Part shown: piece after piece, positions 43,631 through 52,581 of the stretch | Layout of the letters: every line of letters begins with the position of its first letter | Position numbering within the stretch: the stretch's first letter is position 1 | Source of the DNA: Niastella populi | Lineage (GTDB): Bacteria > Bacteroidota > Bacteroidia > Chitinophagales > Chitinophagaceae | DNA: 64,000 nt | NCBI RefSeq assembly: GCF_002078015.1 | Contig: NZ_LWBP01000002.1 | Coordinates: 62,001-126,000 of the forward strand | Direction: 5' to 3' | The notes under the pieces: model-generated | What the model was told of the DNA's origin: nothing | The model's database searches: none | Seen by the model: the letters and a program-made list of their open reading frames with translations, nothing else | Made by a program: the position numbers and the translations under genes

Positions 43631-45490
43631 CAACGATTGCCCTTTACTCTTTTTTCTCTTTTTGTCTTCCCAGATGTTATATCGCAGATAAAACTGAAGG
43701 CTTTTATTTTTATCGAACTGGTAGGCCGAAGCAGGTGTAACCTGAAAGCTTACATAGTTATTGAAAGCCTGGCTGTATTGCAGGCCCACCGTAAACCGGC
43801 TCCAGTAATAGCTCATATCTACCAGCAGCCGCAATTCATTGCCGTTCAACAGGCGTGAAAGCGAGTCGTTCCTGAACCTTGTATAATAATCCTCTACCAC
43901 ATATTCCTGTGCCGGCCCTACAGGAGTTACTATGCGTTTGACCTTTTCATAATGGGCAATACCGCTTAACAGGGAAGAATACTGCAAACCGGTTCCCATA
44001 TAAAAGTTCTTCAACGGACTGTGATAGATCGTGAGCGGCAGGTTGAAGTAATACAACTTACGGGCAGTGATAGAAGTGATCTCCTCGAACCAGTTCGGTC
44101 CCGGTTGAAATTGTTTATCCTGGTACATTAAAACCGGTCTTATAAACTGAGGCGCCGAAAACTGCAAACCGGCCTGCACATAGGTTTTATTATTGAAGTG
44201 GAACTGAAAATGCGGTGAGGGAATATAATCTGAAATGGTATTTGCACCACCATTCCTGTTATAGCCCAATGGCGCCTGGTCGCCAACCGGAAATCCCATG
44301 GGTAACGACAATCCCACAGCAAACATTTTATCCTCCTGTGAATGTGCATTTCGCGACGACTTACTTTTGGAAGTTTTGTTCTTTGCTACCTTATCGGGAA
44401 ACAGGTCAGCTTCGGTATAGTAAGTGAACTCCCGTTGCAACACACCCGAAGGAGCAATAACAGACGCCCCTGTATAATCGATATGGTAAATTACAGGCGA
44501 CTCTTTTAATTCAGACCCTGAAGAAGGTTGCGAAGGCAGCGTTATTTTGGGAACATAGATACCCCTGTTATTTGCCTTATGATCCCTTTCAGGTTTATAT
44601 ATATCAGCAGCAGCGCCTTGCTGCGGTTTGCTTCTTCTGGTATTTTTACCCTTATTCGCGGAATTGCCGGTATTCTCTGCCACACGATTATCATTCTCAT
44701 TGCCGGCAATGAGATTTCTGCCGGGCCGGTTACCGGTTGTGCGGTTATTGGCTGTGCGGTTATTGTTGCCGGTATTGTTACCTGTTTTTACTTTACCGTT
44801 CTTTGATCCTGAAGTGTAAATTTTGTTTCTATCTACGGAAGTTTTGTTGTTAAAGTCTGATGGGGTTTCGGTTGCTCCTTTGCTGTTGCTGTTACCGGTT
44901 AACAGGTTGGGAGCATTTTCATTATTACCGCTGCTTCTGGCTCTTTCGGCTTCCTCAATAGTTAAGGAATTACGCTGGTTTGCCTTATTGGTAGCGGCAA
45001 TATCTTTTTTCGATCCCGTACTGTTATCAGTTTCAGTGTACTCACCGTTGGTAACGGGCGGGTTTTTGCCGGCTGTGCCGGAAGTGGATGTATAAGCAGC
45101 GCCGGGCAAATTATTATCTGGCTTTGTAGTTCCACCGCCGTTTGGTTCAATGGCCGATGACGAAGCGCCCCCCGGTTCAACATTTTTTTCGGTTGAAGCA
45201 ACGGAAGGAACATTTTTGCTGTTAACGGTTTTAATGGTGCCTGCAACGGACTCATTACTTTTTTTGGAAAGTAATGTTTTACCCCCGAACCATGTACCTG
45301 CCACTATCGCAAAAATTATAGTGCCGGCAACCCACCAGCGGTAAGAACCAAATGGGCCGCCTCCACCCCGAGGCATGTTTTTATCAAGCAACATTTTCAT
45401 TTGCTGCCAGTTTTGGTCGGGATCGTCAGGTGGCGGATGCTGCACCAGTTTCTCCGCTAAGTGTTTTTCGTATGGATGTTTAAAGTTCAT
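43616..45490 (-). CDS. Single-span protein with low-complexity linker and outer-membrane barrel-like C-terminus
   Basis: 624 residues from ATG 45488-45490, placed 5 bp after the sigma factor stop; a frame from 45556 overlaps the sigma gene and is rejected. The short cytoplasmic-like head MNFKHPYEKHLAEKLVQHPPPDDPD is followed by a span (WWVAGTIIFAIVAGTWFG, about 53-70), a ~270-residue Asn/Thr/Ser/Gly-rich linker, and a C-terminal ~240 residues of barrel-like strands (FAVGLSLPMGFPVG, FQFHFNNKTYVQAGLQFSAP, KNFYMGTGLQYSSLL). It looks like anti-sigma and barrel parts joined in one chain. Regulation of the sigma factor is inferred from position. Confidence 0.75.
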   Translation of the reverse strand: MNFKHPYEKHLAEKLVQHPPPDDPDQNWQQMKMLLDKNMPRGGGGPFGSYRWWVAGTIIFAIVAGTWFGGKTLLSKKSNESVAGTIKTVNSKNVPSVASTEKNVEPGGASSSAIEPNGGGTTKPDNNLPGAAYTSTSGTAGKNPPVTNGEYTETDNSTGSKKDIAATNKANQRNSLTIEEAERARSSGNNENAPNLLTGNSNSKGATETPSDFNNKTSVDRNKIYTSGSKNGKVKTGNNTGNNNRTANNRTTGNRPGRNLIAGNENDNRVAENTGNSANKGKNTRRSKPQQGAAADIYKPERDHKANNRGIYVPKITLPSQPSSGSELKESPVIYHIDYTGASVIAPSGVLQREFTYYTEADLFPDKVAKNKTSKSKSSRNAHSQEDKMFAVGLSLPMGFPVGDQAPLGYNRNGGANTISDYIPSPHFQFHFNNKTYVQAGLQFSAPQFIRPVLMYQDKQFQPGPNWFEEITSITARKLYYFNLPLTIYHSPLKNFYMGTGLQYSSLLSGIAHYEKVKRIVTPVGPAQEYVVEDYYTRFRNDSLSRLLNGNELRLLVDMSYYWSRFTVGLQYSQAFNNYVSFQVTPASAYQFDKNKSLQFYLRYNIWEDKKRKKSKGQSLLTLK

Positions 45491-45495
45491 CTCAT

Positions 45496-46038
45496 TTACA
45501 CTTGCAATGTTTGTAAAAGTTTTTGCAATTGTTTGCGGGCCTCGCTCAGGTGCCATTTGCTGGTGCCTTCACTAATACCCAATAGGTTAGCTATTTCTCT
45601 GTGATTATATCCTTCAACTACATACAGGTTAAACACCGTTTGGGTAGCCGGTGATAATTTCTGTACGAGTAATAAAACTTCATGGGAAGACATTCGTTGT
45701 ATTGCATCTGCATCGATGGCTGGCTCATCTACTTTCTCCAGTTCAATATGCGTATGAAACTTGCTGCGTTGCCTTACAAAATCAATGGCTGAATTAATAA
45801 CAATGGTTCTAACCCAGGTATACAAAGATGCCCGGCCCATATCATACATATGAATGTTCTTGAAAACCTTCAAAAAGCCATTATGCAATACTTCAATTGC
45901 ATCTTCCTGGTTACGGGTGTATCGCAGACAAATGGATGCCATAGGTCCGTAGAACTTCTTATACAAGCGTTCCTGGGCCTTGCGGTTGTTATTTATACAA
46001 CCGGTTATGAGTTCTATATCAGTAGCATTGGTGGACAA
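45496..46038 (-). CDS. RNA polymerase sigma factor, ECF subfamily
   Basis: 180 residues. Region 2: AQERLYKKFYGPMASICLRYTRNQEDAIEVLHNGFLKVFKNI and SLYTWVRTIVINSAIDFVRQ. Region 4: VQKLSPATQTVFNLYVVEGYNHREIANLLGISEGTSKWHLSEARKQLQKLL. This is the RpoE-like type widespread in Bacteroidota. The following gene, 5 bp on, encodes a membrane-spanning protein of anti-sigma position. Together they parallel the 8083-10588 unit. Confidence 0.92.
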   Translation of the reverse strand: MSTNATDIELITGCINNNRKAQERLYKKFYGPMASICLRYTRNQEDAIEVLHNGFLKVFKNIHMYDMGRASLYTWVRTIVINSAIDFVRQRSKFHTHIELEKVDEPAIDADAIQRMSSHEVLLLVQKLSPATQTVFNLYVVEGYNHREIANLLGISEGTSKWHLSEARKQLQKLLQTLQV

Positions 46039-46308
46039 TCAAGCCTGTTATTTGGTTGTTCTTTTCCCGTTTTTATACCCGGTAATACTCATGGAAAGCA
46101 GTCTTTTTAACCCATGCAGTTGACGAACAGGTACATAACGCATTAGCTTTTCTATAAACTTGTTCCAACAGGTATCCTGTTAAACCTGAATCCTACTTTG
46201 AATGCAAAATTGCTCTTTAGTTTAACGGCCAATTGCCAGTTGCTGATAATAATACGGGGTATGATGCCTCTACGGTTGGGGAAGATCAGAGAAAATTTAA
46301 AAACTTTG

Positions 46309-47700
46309 TTAATACCGGTTCCTGATACCGGTCAGGAAGCTTTCAACACTCCGGCGGATGATACCTGCGCTGCCTGTGTGATTATTGATGAGAACCGAGA
46401 AGAGCAGCAGCTTGTTCTTTTTAGTGTACAAATATCCGCTCAACGCTACAACGCCCGACAGGGTACCGGTTTTAGCAAATATATAATTACTATCCTGTTT
46501 GTACAAATTGCCCAGTGTTCCCCTGCCCCCGGTGGGCAAAATCACCTGCAGCCTTTTCATTCCGAATTCCCGCTGCATTTTCTGCAAAAGTGCCACAAAG
46601 TCGTTGGGAGTAAACAAATTATAACGGCTTAACCCACTGCCATCAACCCAACGCGGCTTTTGCGGCAGATCGCGGAGATCGGTTTTCAGTAGCGTGTCGA
46701 TCAACTTTCCGTCATTCATTTCACCCAGTTTCACCTGGCTCACCATCATCAGTGATTGTTCAGCATAAAAATTATCACTGCGGTACATCATGGATTGCAA
46801 AAGCGAATCGGTGGGCTGCGAATAAATGGTGGTGAAGCGGCCCGGCGTTTTTAAGGGTTCGGGCAAATATGTGATCTGTTTGCCAATTGTATCGGGCAGT
46901 AACTCAAGGGCTGATTGAATGCCATGGGTAATAAACGGAACATCCTGTTCTTTTTTCTTTTCCTTACCCTCGGTGATCATAAATACGTTTTCATCGCGGT
47001 TCCGCTGTACAAAAAACGCCTTACGCATTATACCTGCATTGAAACGTACTTTCCAGTTTATTTCAGGAATAGAATAAACAGAAGGTGTTTGATCTTCCTG
47101 GGCCTCATTGCTAACCCCCTCCGCTATTTCCTGTACCCAATGGATCATATTGCCATATACGGGCAACGCGCTGCGCTCGGCCATGTAGTTTTCGTTATAA
47201 TCATTCCACGACCAGCCGGCGCCAAGGGCGGTCTCTTTCCAATTGCCATCAGTTATATAAACCGGCTTTTTTGTTCTTTGCAGAAAATCGATGACCGGGT
47301 TCTTTTTAAAATCGGTATGAAGCAGGCTGGGGTCGCCGGTAGCCATCAGGTATACCGCCGTATCGTTTTCCCAATATTTAATACCTGGTAAACTATCGCC
47401 CAGGTATTTTAAAGCGGCATAACAACTGAACAGTTTGGTATTGGAAGCCGGTACGAAATACTTTTTGGCGTTATGACTGTAGAGATATTTATTGGCTGAC
47501 GGATCGAACACACTGATACCAACGTGTGCATGCTGCACGGTTGAATCCTGAAAAAGAACGGCACTGGCCGATTTGTTTATCTGGCGTTGGGTTGAACAGG
47601 AAAAAAGCAGAAAGCTAAAAGCAAATAACAAAAAGCTTTTGAATACAGGATTATTGGTAATAGATGGGTAATTGACCGGTAAGCTGCTTCTGTTGTTCAT
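46309..47700 (-). CDS. dacB: D-alanyl-D-alanine carboxypeptidase/endopeptidase (PBP4, class C)
   Basis: 463 residues. Signal peptide with lipobox SFLLFSC, so probably a lipoprotein. Peptidase S13 motifs: SNTK (SxxK) in YFVPASNTKLFSCYAAL, SDN (SxN) in MYRSDNFYAEQSL and KTG in FAKTGTLSGV; also WVDGSGLSRYN. It trims or cleaves peptidoglycan stem peptides in the periplasm. The start at 47700 is the longest; a later methionine does not give a signal peptide. The following spacer to 47907 has an octamer tract at its far end. Confidence 0.93.
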   Translation of the reverse strand: MNNRSSLPVNYPSITNNPVFKSFLLFAFSFLLFSCSTQRQINKSASAVLFQDSTVQHAHVGISVFDPSANKYLYSHNAKKYFVPASNTKLFSCYAALKYLGDSLPGIKYWENDTAVYLMATGDPSLLHTDFKKNPVIDFLQRTKKPVYITDGNWKETALGAGWSWNDYNENYMAERSALPVYGNMIHWVQEIAEGVSNEAQEDQTPSVYSIPEINWKVRFNAGIMRKAFFVQRNRDENVFMITEGKEKKKEQDVPFITHGIQSALELLPDTIGKQITYLPEPLKTPGRFTTIYSQPTDSLLQSMMYRSDNFYAEQSLMMVSQVKLGEMNDGKLIDTLLKTDLRDLPQKPRWVDGSGLSRYNLFTPNDFVALLQKMQREFGMKRLQVILPTGGRGTLGNLYKQDSNYIFAKTGTLSGVVALSGYLYTKKNKLLLFSVLINNHTGSAGIIRRSVESFLTGIRNRY

Positions 47701-47875
47701 GCTGAAATTTAAAGATTATTATGACAGGCAGTAGCAATTGGCATTTATCTTTTCTCATAACGGGCAGCAAACCGTTATAATTGCGTGAAGCTGCAGGCGC
47801 GCCGCACAATCATCCTTTTACAATTAACGCAGGCCTGCAAACAACGGCGAAGTATCGGGTATATATTCCATTGGC

Positions 47876-47907
47876 AAATCAGCGCATCAGCAAATCAGCA
47901 CATTAGC
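47876..47907. repeat. Octamer repeat tract (AATCAGCN) abutting the arginase-fold gene
   Basis: Units aaatcagc, gcatcagc, aaatcagc, acattagc, exactly 8 bp apart, ending one base before the stop codon of the gene at 47908-49047. Confidence 0.75.
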
Positions 47908-49047
47908 TTATTCGCGTTCCTGCGCACGCAGCCATCTTTCAGGGATCTCATTACTGCTTGCCAGCAGGTAATCCTTATACGAACAGGCAATATATTTTTT
48001 ATCGGGCAACTGCATCCACCAGCGGCCGGTTTTTTTGCTTTGCAGAAAAACGGTCTCGATTTCGGCAAAGGCCATATGAAATTCGTTAAATGAATCCTTT
48101 TCCTCCAGTTTGGCTTCGCGCAAACTGCGGTTATAACCATCAACCAGGTACCATAACATATGGCTGATCTGTTTGGCGGTAAGATCGTCCCTGTCGCGGT
48201 TAGGTGTATAGCCATAAACACCAACCGTATTGATGGTTGGACTCAACCCTGCAAACTGCATCAGTACACAGGCCTCCTCTCCGGTTAGTCCGTTTGGCGT
48301 AACCTGGCTGGCCGGCGCATAGGCATTGGCAATAGCGGTTATATCGAAGCTGAACATGTGCGAATTGCGGATCACCGGTTCCATTTCTTCAATAGCTTCT
48401 TTAACATGCCCAACCCTGAAACAGTCGAAACGTAATTTATCCATCGTTTCAAGCATATGCGGGTGCACATAGTAGCTCTGAAACGCAATATGATTATAAT
48501 GTTTTATGAAGTTGGGTTCGCCGGTAAGCATTTCCATCAGGAAATTTTCCGACCGGTGGCGCGATTCCATACTGAGGTCTATAAGCGAATCGACACAGGT
48601 AGCTTCAACAATATATTTCCGGCTTGTATAACAATGATATTGGGCCAGGGTAAGATCGTGCGACCCACCCAGCACCACAACCGTTTTGCCGGCATCCGTC
48701 AGTTCGGCCAGCACCGTTTTCAGCGCCGCATAGGTATCGTTCAGGCCGGCGCCAATGATAATATTGCCAATATCAACCAGGTTAACCTCTGAATGCCATT
48801 GGTATAATGAATAGAACTGGCGGCGAATGGCATCAGGCGCGGAAATGCCCGACTGTACCTGTCCGCTCCCCCTGGTTTCATTGCAACCCACCAAAACAAT
48901 ATCGGCGCCCCGCAGATCGGGCACCTCCTCATCTTCATACACTACGATCTTTTTGCCGATCTGACCATCTTTGTACCCTTCATCATCCGAAATCATGTAC
49001 CGGTTTACCGGTTGCAAAAAATCTCCGATATATAATGTATCCGACAT
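47908..49047 (-). CDS. Arginase/formimidoylglutamase-fold protein with degenerate metal site
   Basis: 379 residues of the ureohydrolase fold: VLVGCNETRGS, APDAIRRQFYSLY, LVDIGNIIIG and VVVLGGSHDLTLAQY. Normal members bind two Mn through GGDHS, DAHxD and SxDxDxxDP. Here these read GGSHD, DSLID and SFDIT, so a histidine and at least one aspartate are replaced. It may be a non-hydrolytic relative or use another metal arrangement; it is annotated as formimidoylglutamase in some Bacteroidota by family resemblance only. The gene is divergent from pheS across a spacer with inverted octamer tracts. Confidence 0.8.
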   Translation of the reverse strand: MSDTLYIGDFLQPVNRYMISDDEGYKDGQIGKKIVVYEDEEVPDLRGADIVLVGCNETRGSGQVQSGISAPDAIRRQFYSLYQWHSEVNLVDIGNIIIGAGLNDTYAALKTVLAELTDAGKTVVVLGGSHDLTLAQYHCYTSRKYIVEATCVDSLIDLSMESRHRSENFLMEMLTGEPNFIKHYNHIAFQSYYVHPHMLETMDKLRFDCFRVGHVKEAIEEMEPVIRNSHMFSFDITAIANAYAPASQVTPNGLTGEEACVLMQFAGLSPTINTVGVYGYTPNRDRDDLTAKQISHMLWYLVDGYNRSLREAKLEEKDSFNEFHMAFAEIETVFLQSKKTGRWWMQLPDKKYIACSYKDYLLASSNEIPERWLRAQERE

Positions 49048-49061
49048 AGGGGTGCAAGATA

Positions 49062-49093
49062 GTTGATATGTTGAAAAGTTAACAGGTTGACAA
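49062..49093. repeat. Octamer repeat tract, inverse copy
   Basis: gttgatat, gttgaaaa, gttaacag, gttgacaa. Read on the minus strand, these are the same words as in 49194-49225 (ttgtcaac, ctgttaac, ttttcaac). The two tracts face each other in the divergent gap. Confidence 0.7.
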
Positions 49094-49193
49094 GGCCCTC
49101 AATTCCAACCCTCCAACTAATTTTTTATCCCTGGCCTTATCAAGGATTTATTAGTTAACCGAATTTTTTCAGGGAAGGCCGCGGTAAAGACTT

Positions 49194-49225
49194 GTCAACT
49201 TGTGAACCTGTTAACTTTTCAACTT
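49194..49225. repeat. Octamer repeat tract upstream of pheS
   Basis: gtcaactt, gtgaacct, gttaactt, ttcaactt, ending 5 bp before the pheS promoter box. It translates into the spurious leader of the longer pheS frame. Confidence 0.75.
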
Positions 49226-49230
49226 ATTCT

Positions 49231-49238
49231 TATCTTTG
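49231..49238 (+). promoter_or_regulatory. -7 box immediately before pheS
   Basis: TATCTTTG ends 4 bp before the pheS ATG, so initiation would fall at or just beside the start codon: a predicted leaderless mRNA. Confidence 0.55.
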
Positions 49239-49242
49239 CCGC

Positions 49243-50274
49243 ATGGACGAATTGTTGCAACAAATAGCCGCGTACAGGCAGGAGATCGAGAACCAGCCAG
49301 CCAATGGCGCTGATTCACTGGAAGCTTACCGTATTAAATTCCTGGGAACAAAGGGTATCGTTAAGAACCTTTTTACCGAAATGAGGAACGTTCCGGCCGA
49401 TAAAAAGAAAGAATTCGGGTTAATCCTGAACGACTTCAAACAACTGGCCGAGGCCAAATACGAGAACTGGAAACAGCAACTGGAAGGCACCGGCACAACC
49501 ACCGTCGCCGCTATTGATGTAACCCTGCCCGGCGATGCGTTGCCCCTGGGTACCCGTCATCCTATCAACCTGTTTTTAAATCATGTGATCAGCATTTTCA
49601 ACCGCCTCGGCTTTTCGGTAGCCGAAGGGCCTGAAATTGAAGACGACTGGCACAACTTTACTGCATTGAACCTGCCCGAACATCACCCGGCCCGCGATAT
49701 GCAGGATACATTTTACATACAGCAAAACCCCGACTGGCTGCTGCGTACCCATACCAGCAACACCCAGATCAGGGCAATGGAAAAAGAACAGTTGCCTATC
49801 CGCATCATCTGCCCCGGCCGCGTATATCGCAATGAAACCATCAGCGCCCGCAGCCATTGCTTCTTTCACCAGATAGAAGGTTTGTATATCGATGAGAACG
49901 TTTCCTTTGCCGACCTGAAACAAACCCTGTACTTTTTTGTGCAGGAAATGTATGGCAAAGATGTGAAGGTGCGGTTCCGCCCCTCTTATTTCCCATTCAC
50001 CGAGCCCAGCGCCGAAATGGACATCAGCTGCCAGTTATGCCATGGCGAAGGTTGCGCCGTTTGTAAACGTACCGGCTGGCTCGAAATACTGGGTTGCGGT
50101 ATGGTGCACCCGAAAGTGCTTGAAAACTGTAATATCGACCCCGAAAAATACAGCGGTTTTGCGTTTGGGATGGGTATTGAACGGCCCGCCCTGCTCAAAT
50201 ACGGCATCAACGACATTCGCCTGTTCAGCGAAAATGATGTGAGGTTCCTGCGGCAGTTTACAAGCGCCACTTAG
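49243..50274 (+). CDS. pheS: Phenylalanine-tRNA ligase alpha subunit
   Basis: 343 residues from ATG 49243; the 17 extra codons of a longer frame are repeat and promoter. An N-terminal coiled coil (ELLQQIAAYRQEIENQ) precedes FLGTKGIVKNL and the class II core: motif 1 region HPINLFLNHVISIFNRLGFSVAEGPEIEDDWHNF, motif 2 CPGRVYRNETISARSHCFFHQIEGL and motif 3 GFAFGMGIERPALLKYGI. An insert with C-x2-C-x5-C-x2-C (CQLCHGEGCAVC) may bind zinc. It charges tRNA-Phe as an alpha2-beta2 enzyme; pheT is not in the window. Confidence 0.96.
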   Translation: MDELLQQIAAYRQEIENQPANGADSLEAYRIKFLGTKGIVKNLFTEMRNVPADKKKEFGLILNDFKQLAEAKYENWKQQLEGTGTTTVAAIDVTLPGDALPLGTRHPINLFLNHVISIFNRLGFSVAEGPEIEDDWHNFTALNLPEHHPARDMQDTFYIQQNPDWLLRTHTSNTQIRAMEKEQLPIRIICPGRVYRNETISARSHCFFHQIEGLYIDENVSFADLKQTLYFFVQEMYGKDVKVRFRPSYFPFTEPSAEMDISCQLCHGEGCAVCKRTGWLEILGCGMVHPKVLENCNIDPEKYSGFAFGMGIERPALLKYGINDIRLFSENDVRFLRQFTSAT

Positions 50275-50276
50275 CC

Positions 50277-50304
50277 GGTTTGTGGTTTATGGTTTGTGGT
50301 TGCT
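50277..50304. repeat. Heptamer repeat tract (GGTTTRT)
   Basis: ggtttgt, ggtttat, ggtttgt, ggttgct directly after the pheS stop. A further partial tract (cggctcac-gattcac-cattatgg) leads into the next start. Together they explain the spurious 35-residue extension of the next gene. Confidence 0.65.
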
Positions 50305-50386
50305 TTCAATTCGGCCCTTCCGACATTATTCAATAACCAAAAACCGCGACAATCCATACACGATTGCCGGCTCACGATTCACCATT

Positions 50387-51229
50387 ATGGTTCAAACTAT
50401 TTGCGTTTGCGGTGCAGGAACAATGGGCAGTGGCATTGCCCAGGCTGCATCCCAGCATAACTTTCATGTTATTCTGTACGATGTAAGTACCGACATGCTC
50501 GGAAAAGCCAAAACGGCTATGCAAAACAACCTGCAAACGCTGGTACAGAAAAACAAGATGACCGCTGAGGACAGTTCGGCCATCCTCAGCCGTATTCAGT
50601 TTGTATCTGACATCAACTATTGCCTGGCCGACATGGTCATTGAAGCCATTGTGGAAAAACCCGAAGCTAAAGTGGGGTTGTTTAATCAAATGGCCGAAGT
50701 AAACCATAGCGACACGATCTTTGCAACCAATACCTCCTCTTTATCGGTTACCGAAATAGCCAAAAAAGTAAGGCGCCCGCAGCGGGTTGCGGGTATGCAT
50801 TTTTTTAACCCGGCCACCATCATGAAGCTGGTAGAAGTAGTGGCCACCCCGCTCACCGATGAACAAACCATTGAAGCCATTGTACAAACCGCCCGGCAAA
50901 TGGATAAAACGCCGGTTCTGTGCCAGGATGCGCCGGGTTTTATCGTAAATCACGTTGCCCGCCCTTACTATCTCGAAGCCCTGAAACTGGCAGAACAGGG
51001 AGTAACCGATTTTCAGACCATCGATACGCTGCTCGAAGCATCGGGTTTTAAAATGGGCCCTTTCCGCCTTATGGACCTCATTGGCAATGACATCAATTAT
51101 GCCGTAAGCTGCCAGGTGTATGAAGCCCTTGGCAAACCCGGCAGGCTGCAACCATCTCCCATTCAGAAAGAAAAAGTAGAAACGGGACAACTGGGCCGAA
51201 AAACCGGTAAAGGCTATTACAATTATTGA
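50387..51229 (+). CDS. 3-hydroxybutyryl-CoA dehydrogenase
   Basis: 280 residues from ATG 50387. Rossmann motif CVCGAGTMGSGIAQAASQ, then IEAIVEKPEAKVGLF, ATNTSSLSVTEIA, GMHFFNPATIMKLVEVV with the catalytic His and Asn, and the C-terminal QDAPGFIVNHVARPYYLEALKL...MGPFRLMDLIG; it ends GRKTGKGYYNY, all typical. NAD(P)-dependent oxidation of (S)-3-hydroxyacyl-CoA. The 35 residues of a longer frame (50282) derive from heptamer repeats and are left out. Compare the reduced paralogue at 4739-5380. Confidence 0.94.
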   Translation: MVQTICVCGAGTMGSGIAQAASQHNFHVILYDVSTDMLGKAKTAMQNNLQTLVQKNKMTAEDSSAILSRIQFVSDINYCLADMVIEAIVEKPEAKVGLFNQMAEVNHSDTIFATNTSSLSVTEIAKKVRRPQRVAGMHFFNPATIMKLVEVVATPLTDEQTIEAIVQTARQMDKTPVLCQDAPGFIVNHVARPYYLEALKLAEQGVTDFQTIDTLLEASGFKMGPFRLMDLIGNDINYAVSCQVYEALGKPGRLQPSPIQKEKVETGQLGRKTGKGYYNY

Positions 51230-51332
51230 ACGATCGGTTCTTTCAGGCACATAAATTAATTTGACACATGCATTACGTGTTTATACTGACACGTTTTGTG
51301 TGAGAAAGGTTATCTTCGTGCCCTGTTAATTA

Positions 51333-52337
51333 TTGCACTTGTTTACCAAAATACTCGTTACAGGCGGTTCGGGCTTTATAGGCGCTTACATCATTAAGGA
51401 ACTGGTGGAAAAAGGCTATGCTGTACGGGCACTCCGGCACAGTAACAACGCGCCGTTCTTTATTCCTGCGCACATTAACGATAAAGTTGAATGGGTGCAG
51501 GGCGATGTATTGGATGTGGTATCGCTCGATGAGGCAATGGATGGAGTAGATGCGGTAATTCACTCCGCCGCAAAAGTTTCCTTCAACGACAATGACGTAA
51601 GATCACTTTACAAGATCAATATAGATGGCACGGCTAACGTTGTGAACATAGCGCTCGAGAATAATATCAGGCGTTTTGTGCACATCAGTTCCGTAGCAGC
51701 CATAGGCCGCACGGTTACAGGAGAAACGATAACGGAAGATAAAAAATGGCAGCCCGGAAAACAACATACAAACTACGCGCTCAGCAAGTACCATGCTGAA
51801 TTACATGTTTGGCGTGGCGCCGCCGAAGGTTTGGATGTGGTGATAGTGAACCCAAGCACCGTTATAGGATATGGCGACTGGAGCACATCGAGCTGCGCTA
51901 TCTTCAAAAGTGTGTACAAAGAATTCCCCTGGTACACTAAAGGAATAAACGGGTTTGTAGCGGTAACGGATGTAGCCAGGGCCGTTGTGCTGTTGATGGA
52001 AAGCGAGCACTCGCACGAACGGTTTATTGTTAACGGTGATAACTGGACGTTTCAACAACTATTCAATACCATCGCCGATGGCTTTGGTAAAAAACACCCC
52101 CAAAAAGAAGCAACTCCATTCATGGGCAGTATTGCCTGGCGAATGGAAAAGTTGAAATCGATGCTTTCAGGCAAAAGGCCGTTACTCACCCGCGAAAGCG
52201 CCCGTGTAGCCCAAAGCGTAACCTATTTCGATAACAGTAAACTCCTGAAAGCCCTGCCCGGGTTTTCTTTTACTCCCCTCGAAAAAGCCATTCAAAAGAA
52301 CTGCGAACAATACCTTGCCAATATGCAACCGCTATAA
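51333..52337 (+). CDS. NAD-dependent epimerase/dehydratase family protein
   Basis: 334 residues, start TTG 51333 (or TTG 51339); no ATG precedes the nucleotide-binding motif. Extended short-chain dehydrogenase: ILVTGGSGFIGAYIIKEL, GDVLD, HSAAKVSF, the SSVAAIG serine, and catalytic Y-x3-K in NYALSKYHAEL, followed by VIVNPSTVIGYGDW. Similar to dihydroflavonol-4-reductase-like proteins. The substrate is unknown. The spacer to 52582 holds no clear signal. Confidence 0.88.
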   Translation: MHLFTKILVTGGSGFIGAYIIKELVEKGYAVRALRHSNNAPFFIPAHINDKVEWVQGDVLDVVSLDEAMDGVDAVIHSAAKVSFNDNDVRSLYKINIDGTANVVNIALENNIRRFVHISSVAAIGRTVTGETITEDKKWQPGKQHTNYALSKYHAELHVWRGAAEGLDVVIVNPSTVIGYGDWSTSSCAIFKSVYKEFPWYTKGINGFVAVTDVARAVVLLMESEHSHERFIVNGDNWTFQQLFNTIADGFGKKHPQKEATPFMGSIAWRMEKLKSMLSGKRPLLTRESARVAQSVTYFDNSKLLKALPGFSFTPLEKAIQKNCEQYLANMQPL

Positions 52338-52581
52338 CTGGCAAAAAACTTGTTATACATGCGTGGCCCGATGATATGTTAAAAAATTTAACCCTGAACC
52401 GGTCATCGAAAGCCTTCCGGCCAATACTTTCAGCGCTGGCAAAACGTTTTAAAAGGACCAGACCTGGCCGTATATGAAGAATTTGCTAATATTCATGCAT
52501 TTTAATTACTGATATTACATTTGTGTGGTACAGGGTTTTGCCATAAATCTGTATCCATCTTTTGAAAAATAAATATTCAAG

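Noticed and set aside
49192-49242. Longer start of pheS
   Set aside because: The added 17 residues come from the GTCAACTT repeats and the promoter box.
50282-50386. Longer start of the hydroxybutyryl-CoA dehydrogenase
   Set aside because: The 35 added residues derive from heptamer repeats and precede the Rossmann motif of a protein that normally starts right before it.
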